In this document: piece by piece, positions 36,571 to 44,041 of the stretch
Layout of the letters: each line of letters begins with the position of its first letter
Numbering within the stretch: position 1 is the stretch's first letter
Program-made: the position numbers and the translations under genes
The notes under the pieces: generated by a model
What the model saw: the letters and a program-made list of their open reading frames with translations, nothing else
The model's database searches: none
Told to the model about the DNA's origin: nothing
Assembly (NCBI GenBank): GCA_963695135.1
Contig: CAVOGA010000002.1
Coordinates: 124,001-188,000 of the forward strand
DNA: 64,000 nt
Origin: Marinihelvus sp963695135
GTDB taxonomy: Bacteria > Pseudomonadota > Gammaproteobacteria > Xanthomonadales > SZUA-36
Direction of reading: 5' to 3'

Positions 36571-37541
36571 ACCATGGTCACGATAAGCAATGCAGCAACG
36601 CCATTATGCGCTACCGCATTGGGCAGGGGCAGTTGCAGGAGAATGTTAAGAACGCCCAGGGTGAATTGTACGCCAACACCCAGCAAAAGCAGCGACGCGC
36701 CGGGTCGGAACGCCGGCAGCTTGCGCAAGGCAAATCCAGTACTCAATAGCACCAGCAGGGTCACGATGCCGCCGATCCGATGGGTCAGGTGAATGGTTGC
36801 CCGTGCCGTCTGATCAAGCACACCGCCTTCATAGTCGACACCGATTTCCCGGATCAGGGTAAAGGCCTCGGGAAAATCTGTCGCAGGCCACCATTGGCCG
36901 GTACACTGCGGAAAGTCCGGGCAACTCAGCGCCGCATAGTTGGCGCTGGTCCAGCCGCCGAGAGCGATCTGGCAGACCAGGACGAGCAATGCAAAGACAA
37001 CGAGCGGGCGTTTGCTGCGCACCTTGCCCGAGACCGGCTCGTACTGGCCGAAGGGCGCCCGCCTGGAGCGGAACGCCAGCCAGCTGAGCAGGGCCAGGGT
37101 GGTCATCCCGCCCATCAGGTGCGCCATGACGATGATCGGTTTGAGTTTCAGCGTCACCGTCCACATACCCAGCGCGGCCTGGAACAGGATGATGCCGAGT
37201 ACCAGTCCGGCCACCCCCCTGAACCGTCGTGTCGCTTCGCCCCCGCGCCAGGCCACCCAGTTGATGAAAGCCACCAGCAGAATCAGCGCGCCTGCCAGGT
37301 AGCGGTGCACCATCTCCTTCCAGGCCTTGTCGATCTCCACCGGGCGCTCCGGGAAGGTTTCATTGGCCAGGGCGATCTCCCCGTGGGCGTCGGGCCAGGT
37401 CAGTTTGCCGTAGCAGCCGGGCCAGTCAGGACAGCCGAGGCCGGCATGTGACAGGCGCACCCAGGCGCCAAGGACGACCACGCACAGGGTGACGACGACG
37501 GCGATGAGAGCGATTCGATGGAGACGTTGTTGCATATTCAA
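36531..37541 (-). CDS. ctaA: Heme A synthase CtaA
   Basis: A 336-residue COX15/CtaA-type membrane protein with eight predicted segments in two repeated halves. It oxidises the C8 methyl of heme O. The N-terminus has RLSHAGLGCPDWPGCYGKLTWP and the histidine in WKEMVHRYLAG; the second half has ANYAALSCPDFPQCTGQW and HLTHRIGGI. Paired cysteines in the first external loop mark the class with redox-active cysteines. Confidence 0.94.
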   Translation of the reverse strand: MNMQQRLHRIALIAVVVTLCVVVLGAWVRLSHAGLGCPDWPGCYGKLTWPDAHGEIALANETFPERPVEIDKAWKEMVHRYLAGALILLVAFINWVAWRGGEATRRFRGVAGLVLGIILFQAALGMWTVTLKLKPIIVMAHLMGGMTTLALLSWLAFRSRRAPFGQYEPVSGKVRSKRPLVVFALLVLVCQIALGGWTSANYAALSCPDFPQCTGQWWPATDFPEAFTLIREIGVDYEGGVLDQTARATIHLTHRIGGIVTLLVLLSTGFALRKLPAFRPGASLLLLGVGVQFTLGVLNILLQLPLPNAVAHNGVAALLIVTMVWLLNRTVPQTPA

Positions 37542-38135
37542 TTACCTTCCGGACCACTTGAGCAGTTTGCGGAGGTCCTTGTTCAGGTCGCCGGGCGCGT
37601 ATCCGGGGTCATAGCGCAGCATGATGTTGCCCTCCGGATCGGCGATGAAAGACACGCCGGCGGCCGGCGGGTTGCCGTTGTTGGCGGCGATCAGCGTTTC
37701 CATGACCGCGGTATTTACCTCGTCGGCGATGACAAACCGGGGATAGATCTCTTCCAGTTCCAGTCGCAGCTCATCGCTCATTGGCTGGTCTGAAAGCAGC
37801 AGTATGGCGACTTCTTCCTGGTGACGACCGGTGCCGATATGAATCTGGCGCAGCTCCGTGACAACCTCGCCACACAGCGCGTCGCAGCCACCGGGCAGGG
37901 GGTGAACCAGTAACCAGCGACCCGCCAGTTCCTCCGCCGCCGGGAAGTTCCGCTCAAGCAGCAGGGTCTCGTCCATGGGCACCGGCGGCTCAACCAGCGC
38001 GCCGCGGTTGACCGTTTCCCCGGGCTCGTATTGCACCCACTTGGAGTTAAGGATCACCGCTGCGAGCAGCGGAATAAAAAACAGCACGAAGATGAAGATA
38101 AGTGCCAGCCGGTTTCGATTACGCGTATTGCTCAT
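37542..38135 (-). CDS. Membrane-anchored thioredoxin-fold-like protein of the oxidase locus
   Basis: A 197-residue protein starting MSNTRNRNRL at ATG 38135 (GGCAGGAGG upstream). One N-terminal membrane segment (LIFIFVLFFIPLLAAVIL) is followed by an extracytoplasmic domain of thioredoxin-like pattern with CDALC (a CxxxC pair) after LLVHPLPGG and ending FIADPEGNIMLRYDPGY. Similar proteins lie in oxidase operons of Pseudomonas and relatives. I infer copper or thiol chemistry in oxidase assembly, like SCO proteins, but the motif is not the standard SCO CxxxCP. Confidence 0.65.
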   Translation of the reverse strand: MSNTRNRNRLALIFIFVLFFIPLLAAVILNSKWVQYEPGETVNRGALVEPPVPMDETLLLERNFPAAEELAGRWLLVHPLPGGCDALCGEVVTELRQIHIGTGRHQEEVAILLLSDQPMSDELRLELEEIYPRFVIADEVNTAVMETLIAANNGNPPAAGVSFIADPEGNIMLRYDPGYAPGDLNKDLRKLLKWSGR

Positions 38136-38834
38136 GTTGCCGACCTCCTGCCGGCTCGGAAACCCAGTACCAGCCAAAAGACAAATGCTGTCAGTGCAAA
38201 GGCGAACCATTGCAACGCGTATGCCCGGTGGCGGTCCGGGCCCATGGTGAACGGGGTCCAGTTTCGGTCTTCAAAGCCAGCGTCGCTGGCCGCATCCAGG
38301 TAGAGCACCTGGCGGTATAACGGCAGATCCAGGGCGCGCTCCATCCGGCCCCAGTCCGGATACACCATAAGTTGGGGCCAAACATCGGCTTGCAAGGCTT
38401 GCGGCGTCCCAATCTGGACCCCCGGCTGCGCTGAGCGGTCCAAGCCGTCCCGCAAGCTCAATCGGCGCTGCCGGTGTTGGGATCGCGGGCAGGGCGCTGC
38501 GGTCCGGTGGCAGGGGTAACCAGCCCCGGTTGACCAGCAGGGTACTGCCATCAGCCAGTGTCATTGGCGTCAGTACGTGCACCCCGGCGCGACCAAGATA
38601 GATCTTGTTCTCCAGCAGCAGGTGACGGTCCGGGTCGAGCCGGCCATACAGGCGGGCCTCGGTCCATTCGGGCAGCGTATCCTGGAGTTCCGTCACGGTA
38701 GCCGCTGCATCGAACTGCTCCTGGACGAGCACTTTGTCCTGCGCGCGGTCCAGTTGCCAGTTTCCCAGCCAGAGAAACACGGCCGCAAGCGCCCCAAGCA
38801 GCGCGGTCAAACCCCAGTGGGTCTTGAACTTCAC
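38132..38834 (-). CDS. SURF1 family oxidase assembly protein (one frame break)
   Basis: Inner-membrane protein with one segment at each end (GLTALLGALAAVFLWLGNWQLDRAQ; ALQWFAFALTAFVFWLVLGF), the SURF1 layout, helping heme A insertion in subunit I. The middle has RLDPDRHLLLENKIYLGRAGVHVLTP and LLVNRGWLP. The frame breaks near 38441; removing one base joins PIELAGRL to DRSAQPGVQIG and gives about 233 residues. Start is uncertain: GTG 38834 or TTG 38849. Its stop overlaps the next gene's start. Confidence 0.85.
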
Positions 38835-38876
38835 AGGGCATCCCGCCAAGCTAGTCGCCGCAGGCGTGGCCAGGCC

Positions 38877-39158
38877 ATGCCGGATGTCAAATTTTCCGGG
38901 AGTAAACCCTTGCTGTCCAAGATCATCATCATCGTATTCTTGCTGGCCATTCTTTACACGCTGGCGTCGTCGTTTTTCTTCCTGGTGAAAGACAAGGGGG
39001 AGGGGAAACGAACCGTGCGAAGACTTACCTGGCGCATTGGTCTGTCGCTGTTCCTGTTCCTGATGCTCTACGTGTTTTTCCGTCTTGGCTGGATCGAGCC
39101 GACCTCGCGGGGTCCGATTGGTATCAAGCCACCGGTTGAGCAGCCCGCTGAGGGCTGA
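38877..39158 (+). CDS. DUF2909 twin-membrane-segment protein
   Basis: A protein of 93 residues from ATG 38877, or 82 from TTG 38910, which has a better ribosome binding site (GGGAG). Two membrane segments (KIIIIVFLLAILYTLASSFFFLV and IGLSLFLFLMLYVFFRLGWI) flank a basic loop KDKGEGKRTVRRLTWR. This is the DUF2909 family found in oxidase loci. It is the only plus-strand gene within the locus and diverges from SURF1. Role unknown. Confidence 0.75.
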   Translation: MPDVKFSGSKPLLSKIIIIVFLLAILYTLASSFFFLVKDKGEGKRTVRRLTWRIGLSLFLFLMLYVFFRLGWIEPTSRGPIGIKPPVEQPAEG

Positions 39159-39186
39159 ACCCCCGGTTCACCCCCTCCGGAATGAC

Positions 39187-39210
39187 AGCGCCGCCCGGTT
39201 GGGCGGCGCT
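39187..39210. repeat. Perfect 10-bp hairpin between convergent genes
   Basis: AGCGCCGCCC (39187-39196) pairs perfectly with GGGCGGCGCT (39201-39210) around GGTT. No T-run follows on either strand. It lies between the DUF2909 gene and ctaE and may stop or stabilise both transcripts. Confidence 0.55.
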
Positions 39211-39245
39211 AGGATCCGGCCGGAGCCCGGCCAGCCTGTGTGCGC

Positions 39246-40115
39246 TCAGAGCACGTAAACAAAAATAAACAGCACCAGCCACACCACGTCCACGAAATGC
39301 CAGTACCAGGCGACGGCCTCGAAGCCGAAGTGCCTGTCGGCCGTGAAGTGCCCGCGCATGCACCGCACCATGATGACAAACAGCATGATGGCGCCAAGTG
39401 TGACATGCATGCCGTGAAAACCGGTCAGCATGAAGAAAGTTGAGCCATAAATTCCGGAACCCAGGGTCAGCCCAAGCTCCTGGTAAGCGTAGATGTATTC
39501 CTCAACCTGGAAGAACAGGAACACGGCGCCCAGCAACACCGTTGCCGCCAGCCAACCGACCAGCTGCCGGCGCTTGTTGTCTTTCAAAGCGTGATGCGCC
39601 AGCGTGATGGTAACGCCGGAGGCGAGCAGGATCAGGGTGTTGAGGAAAGGAATGCCGAAGGCCGGAATCGTGCCGAATTCCCCGCCAACATCACCAGGGC
39701 CGTTGGTCGGCCACGCGGCGTTAAAGCCCTGCCACAGGTACTCATTGGTAGCCGCGTTGTTGCCGTCGCCACCCAGCCATGGCACCACCAGAGCCCGTGC
39801 ATAGAACAGGGCGCCAAAGAAACAGGCGAAGAACATGACCTCGGAAATGATGAACCAGCTCATGCCCATCCGAAACGAGGTATCCACCTGGGCGTTGTAC
39901 TTGCCCGACTCACTTTCGCGAATTACTTCCCCGAACCAGCCGAACACCATGTAGATGATGATGGCTACTCCGAGGTAGAAGGTGTACATCGCCGTGCTTG
40001 CGCCGTTGAGCCACATTGCGGCGCTGACCAGCATGGTAGCCAGTCCGATGGAGCCCGTCATGGGCCACTTCGTGCCATGCGGTACGTAGTAGCTGCCTTC
40101 AGCGTGTTGTGCCAT
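39246..40115 (-). CDS. ctaE: Cytochrome c oxidase subunit III
   Basis: A 289-residue membrane protein with seven predicted segments. It has the conserved ITLAHHALK and FFMLTGFHGMHVTLGAIML segments and the end HFVDVVWLVLFIFVYVL. Subunit III stabilises the catalytic core. It follows ctaG on the minus strand. Confidence 0.95.
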   Translation of the reverse strand: MAQHAEGSYYVPHGTKWPMTGSIGLATMLVSAAMWLNGASTAMYTFYLGVAIIIYMVFGWFGEVIRESESGKYNAQVDTSFRMGMSWFIISEVMFFACFFGALFYARALVVPWLGGDGNNAATNEYLWQGFNAAWPTNGPGDVGGEFGTIPAFGIPFLNTLILLASGVTITLAHHALKDNKRRQLVGWLAATVLLGAVFLFFQVEEYIYAYQELGLTLGSGIYGSTFFMLTGFHGMHVTLGAIMLFVIMVRCMRGHFTADRHFGFEAVAWYWHFVDVVWLVLFIFVYVL

Positions 40116-40141
40116 GGTCAGATCTCTCTGCTAGTGTCCGT

Positions 40142-40694
40142 TCAGGGCGTGCTTTGCGCCACTTTCGGATCGTCGTTTTTGAAAAAGGTGTAGGAAAGCG
40201 TCAATTCGGTGATGTCTTCCGGCAGGTCGGGCTGCACGAAGAAGTACACGGGCATTTCGCGTCGCTCGCCGCCGGCAAGCACCTGCCGGGAAAAGCAGAA
40301 ACACTCGACCTTCACGAAATAGCGTGCCGCGGTAGGCGGCGAGACGTTAAAGGTGGCCATGCCGGCGAGCTCAGTATCCTCGCGGTTTTGCAGCAAAGTA
40401 GAGCGCCTCGGCGGGGGCGCCAACGGCCACTTCCATGGTCTGGTCCACGGGACCAAAATCCCAGTTCAGTGACGAGTTCGTGGTGGCGTCGAAACGGACT
40501 TTGATCGTCCGGTCCTGCGCCTCGGTGTCAACCGGGGCCGCGGAAATCTTGATGCCGGCCTGGTTCAGCCCCGTGATCTCGCAAAAGGTGTCGTACAGCG
40601 GGGGCATGAGGAACACGCCAAAGGCAAACATGGCCACCGCCACACCAAGCAGTTTGGCCACGCAGCTTGCCGGAGTTGTTCTGTGTTGACTCAT
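40142..40694 (-). CDS. ctaG: Cytochrome c oxidase assembly protein CtaG/COX11 (one frame break)
   Basis: Copper chaperone that delivers Cu to the CuB site of subunit I. One N-terminal membrane segment (LLGVAVAMFAFGVFLMPPLYDTFCEITGLN) is followed by a beta-rich domain. The copper-binding CFCF motif lies in ARYFVKVECFCFSRQVLAGGE. The frame breaks near 40386; removing one base joins EALYFAA to NREDTELAGMATFNVSP and gives about 183 residues, as usual for COX11. Confidence 0.88.
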
Positions 40695-40696
40695 GC

Positions 40697-40870
40697 TCAG
40701 CCCCGGCCGATGACACCGGTCATCAGAAAGGTGACAAAGATCGTCAGCGCGATGGCGCCAAGCACCAGGGCGGTGCGCCGGGCGTTTTTGCGCCGGCGCA
40801 GCAGCTCGTCCCGGCTGGTGTCAGCCGTTTCGGTCTCGTGCCGGGCGTCCGCGCTGCGGTCCTGTGCCAC
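40697..40870 (-). CDS. Small single-span membrane protein between ctaD and ctaG
   Basis: A 57-residue frame starting GTG directly after the ctaD TAA (TAAGTG) and ending two bases before the ctaG ATG. It has a charged N-terminus (AQDRSADARHETETADTSRDELLRRRKNARRTA) and one membrane segment (LVLGAIALTIFVTFLMTGVIG). Short proteins of this shape fill the same slot in other proteobacterial oxidase operons. The tight packing supports a real gene; the function is not known to me. Confidence 0.65.
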   Translation of the reverse strand: MAQDRSADARHETETADTSRDELLRRRKNARRTALVLGAIALTIFVTFLMTGVIGRG

Positions 40871-42508
40871 TTACTTTTCCTCGGCGTGGGCGACCATGCC
40901 GGCGGTCACGACCGGCGGGGTTGTCCAGGTGTGGTGCGGCGCCGGTGAGGGCACTTCCCATTCCAGACCCTTGGCGCCTTCCCAGACCTGCGCGGTGGCC
41001 TTTTTCTTGCTGAACCACACGCAGTGGATCACCACGCCGACAAAGATCAGCTGGCTGGCGCCAAAGGCAAAGCCGCCGATCGAAGACCACATGTTGAAAT
41101 CAGCAAACTGCGGCGCGTAATCGGGAATGCGTCGCGGCATGCCGGCCAGGCCCAGGTAGTGCTGCGGAAAGAACAGCACGTTGACGAAGATCGTCGAGGT
41201 CCAGAAATGAATCTTGCCCCAGGTCTCCGAGTACATGTTGCCGGTCCATTTCGGCAGCCAGTAATAGGCGCCGGCCATCAGCGTAAAGACCGCGCCGGGC
41301 ACCAGCACGTAGTGGAAATGCGCCACCACGAAATAGGTATCGTGGTACTGCAGGTCCGCGGCGCTGATGGCGAGCATCAGGCCGGAGAGGCCGCCGATGG
41401 TGAACAGCACGACGAAGCCGATGGCGAACAGCATTGGCGTCTCGAAAGTCATCGAGCCCTTCCACATGGTGCTGACCCAGTTGAACACCTTCACCCCGGT
41501 CGGCACCGCAATGAGCATGGTCGCGTACATGAAGAACAGCTCGCCCTCCAGCGGCATGCCTACCGTGAACATGTGGTGGGCCCAGACGATAAACGACAGG
41601 AAGGCAATCGATGCGGTGGCGTAGACCATGGCGGCGTAGCCGAACAGCGGCTTGCGGCTGAAGGTCGGGAGGATTTCCGACACCACGCCGAAGGCCGGCA
41701 GGATCATGATGTACACCTCGGGGTGACCGAAGAACCAGAAGATGTGCTGGAACATAACCGGGTCGCCACCGCCGGCGGCGTTGAAGAAGCTGGTGCCAAA
41801 GAAGTGGTCGGTCAGCAGCATGGTCACGGCCCCGGCCAGTACCGGCATCACCAGGATCAGCAGGTAGGCGGTGATCAGCCAGGCCCAGACGAACAGCGGC
41901 ATGCGCAGCAGGGTCATGCCCGGGGCGCGCATGTTCAGGATCGTGGCGATGATGTTGATGGCGCCCATGATCGACGAGATACCCATCATGTGCACGGCGA
42001 ACACCACGAAGGCAAAGCTGTCGCCGGTCTGCAGGCTCAGCGGCGGATACAGCGTCCAGCCGGCGGCCGGGCCACCGGAGTCCATGAACAGCGTGCTCAG
42101 CAGCATGGTGAAGGCGAAGGGCAGGATCCAGAAGCTCCAGTTGTTCATGCGCGGCAGAGCCATGTCCGGCGCGCCCACCATCAGCGGGATCATCCAGTTC
42201 GCAAAGCCGACCCAGGCGGGCATGACCGCGCCAAAGACCATGATCAGCGCGTGCATGGTGGTCATCTGGTTAAAGAAGTCCGGCTGCACCAACTGCAGGC
42301 CCGGCATGAACAGCTCGGCGCGAATGACCATCGCCATGCTGCCGCCGACAAAGAACATGATCAGCGCGAACACCAGGTACAGCGTCCCGATGTCCTTGTG
42401 GTTGGTGGTGAAGACCCAGCGTGCGAGGAAGCCCTGCGGCTTGTCGTCGTGGCTGTCGTGGGCGACGTCGTGGCCGAGCGCGATATCGTCTGGTGTGATG
42501 CTGCTCAT
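40871..42508 (-). CDS. ctaD: Cytochrome c oxidase subunit I (aa3 type)
   Basis: A 545-residue, twelve-segment catalytic subunit with heme a and the heme a3-CuB centre. It has FTTNHKDIGTLY, the cross-linked His-Tyr segment WFFGHPEVYIMILPAFG, the CuB histidines in VWAHHMFTVG and the heme ligands in YFVVAHFHYVLV. The tyrosine in GHPEVY and the adjacent segments fit the A1 type with a D channel. ctaC precedes it by 4 bases. Confidence 0.97.
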   Translation of the reverse strand: MSSITPDDIALGHDVAHDSHDDKPQGFLARWVFTTNHKDIGTLYLVFALIMFFVGGSMAMVIRAELFMPGLQLVQPDFFNQMTTMHALIMVFGAVMPAWVGFANWMIPLMVGAPDMALPRMNNWSFWILPFAFTMLLSTLFMDSGGPAAGWTLYPPLSLQTGDSFAFVVFAVHMMGISSIMGAINIIATILNMRAPGMTLLRMPLFVWAWLITAYLLILVMPVLAGAVTMLLTDHFFGTSFFNAAGGGDPVMFQHIFWFFGHPEVYIMILPAFGVVSEILPTFSRKPLFGYAAMVYATASIAFLSFIVWAHHMFTVGMPLEGELFFMYATMLIAVPTGVKVFNWVSTMWKGSMTFETPMLFAIGFVVLFTIGGLSGLMLAISAADLQYHDTYFVVAHFHYVLVPGAVFTLMAGAYYWLPKWTGNMYSETWGKIHFWTSTIFVNVLFFPQHYLGLAGMPRRIPDYAPQFADFNMWSSIGGFAFGASQLIFVGVVIHCVWFSKKKATAQVWEGAKGLEWEVPSPAPHHTWTTPPVVTAGMVAHAEEK

Positions 42509-42512
42509 GCGC

Positions 42513-43673
42513 TTATCCCTTGTTCATCTGGCGGACTTCGGCGGGCTGGACCAGGTCACCGGTCTCGTTGCCAAAGGCGTTGCGTGTATAGGTGAGGGCG
42601 GCTGCGATGTCCGCCGGCGTCAGGAGTTCGGCAAAGGCCTGCATGGCCGTGCCTTCCCGGCCCTCAAGGACCACCCGGATGTGTTCTTCCAGCGGGCCGG
42701 TCGCAACCGGGCTGCCGGCCAGCGCCGGGAACGCCGGGGCGAGGCCCTGGCCGTCCGCCTGGTGACAGGTAGCGCACTGCTTGGCGTACACTGACTCGCC
42801 GCGCGCCATCAGGTCATCAAAGCCCCACTCGCGCTGCGTTTCCTCAACGGCGGCAATGTTCGCCACGGTCTGGCTTTCGACCCAGGCGGCGTATTCATCC
42901 GCCTCAACCGCCTCGACAACGATCGGCATGAAGCCGTGGTCCTGGCCGCACAGTTCGGCGCACTGGCCGCGGTAGGTGCCGGGCTCGTCAATCTGCACCC
43001 AGGCCTCGTTGATGAAGCCGGGAATGGCGTCACGTTTCCAGCCAAAAGCAGGCACCCACCAGGCGTGAATCACGTCATCGGCCGTGATCAGGAACTTGAT
43101 CTTTTTGCCGACCGGCAGCACCAGGGGGCGGTCCACGTCGAGCAGGTAGTTGTCGACGGTGGTCGGGTCGATACCCGAGCCAAGCTGCCGGGCGGCGTTG
43201 GAGGCTGTGGCCAGCGAGCTGACATAAGCAATGTCAGAGTCCATGTATTCGTATTTCCACTTCCACTGGAATCCGGTGATTTTCACCGTCATCTCGGCGC
43301 CATCGGGCGATTCCATCTTGACCAGGGCGCTGGTCGCCGGCACGGCCATGGCGATCAGGATCAGGACCGGGATCACCGTCCAGGCGATTTCGGCTTTCGT
43401 GCTGTGGGAAAACTGGGCCGGCTCGTGGCCCCTGGACTTCCGGTGCAGGACGATGGAGGTGAACATGGCGGTGAACACCAGGATGCCGATGACCACGCAC
43501 ACCCAGAGGATGGTCATGTGCAGATCGTAATGGGTGTTCGCCAGGGACGAGACGCCCCGGGTCATATTGATCTCATTACCTGTGTACATGGGCGCCACAA
43601 GCAACAGCCAGAAGGCGATGCAGACCGCCACCAGGACGGCCAGGCCTACGATAAACGTGTTTTGCTTTTTCAT
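42513..43673 (-). CDS. ctaC: Cytochrome c oxidase subunit II with fused cytochrome c domain
   Basis: A 386-residue protein from ATG 43673 (MKKQNTFIVGLAV). After a signal or anchor and two membrane segments comes the cupredoxin domain with the CuA motif CAELCGQDHGFM (about residues 237-248). A C-terminal cytochrome c domain follows, with heme motif CATCH (about 311-315) and an axial methionine region near GTAMQAFAELL. Such fusion marks caa3-like oxidases that take electrons through their own heme c. An upstream TTG at 43694 is less likely. Confidence 0.95.
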   Translation of the reverse strand: MKKQNTFIVGLAVLVAVCIAFWLLLVAPMYTGNEINMTRGVSSLANTHYDLHMTILWVCVVIGILVFTAMFTSIVLHRKSRGHEPAQFSHSTKAEIAWTVIPVLILIAMAVPATSALVKMESPDGAEMTVKITGFQWKWKYEYMDSDIAYVSSLATASNAARQLGSGIDPTTVDNYLLDVDRPLVLPVGKKIKFLITADDVIHAWWVPAFGWKRDAIPGFINEAWVQIDEPGTYRGQCAELCGQDHGFMPIVVEAVEADEYAAWVESQTVANIAAVEETQREWGFDDLMARGESVYAKQCATCHQADGQGLAPAFPALAGSPVATGPLEEHIRVVLEGREGTAMQAFAELLTPADIAAALTYTRNAFGNETGDLVQPAEVRQMNKG

Positions 43674-44041
43674 GCGGTACTGTGCCTCGTGCAACCTGTC
43701 CGGTCGCGCTTGGTGTTGTTCCTCCCGCTCAGCCCGGGTGTGCGGTGCAACCTCTGTTTTGCACTGCCCCCGCCAGTCTGGGTAGCTTTACTTGACGTAA
43801 ATGTTGTGTCCCGACGTGGCGTCTGGAGAGGCTTGGATTGGAAATGCAGATCTTGACTGAACTCGACCCGGCGTATTGTAAGTTCCGCGTGACATCGGGG
43901 CAAGACCGCGCGGCTATTCAGCGCGTCATTTTGCCCATTAATGCGACTTGGCGAAGAACGGGCGGGTGACTACACTGTGCTCCCCCGTTTTCTTCGGTCA
44001 AAGCGGCATTTTGAGGGAGACCCAAGCATGAGCCCAACCGC
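43674..44041. other. Divergent ctaC / putA intergenic region
   Basis: About 355-368 bases between two divergent operons. It should hold both promoters, but no clear -35/-10 pair stands out. Two possible operator palindromes are visible: GTGCAA-N8-TTGCAC (43745-43764) and TTTAC-N5-GTAAA (43787-43801). GTGCAACCT is repeated at 43689 and 43745. Regulators are not identified. Confidence 0.4.

Noticed and set aside
41024..42595. A 523-codon plus-strand open frame antisense to ctaD
   Set aside because: It covers subunit I on the opposite strand and consists of His/Gly/Asp-rich shadow sequence.
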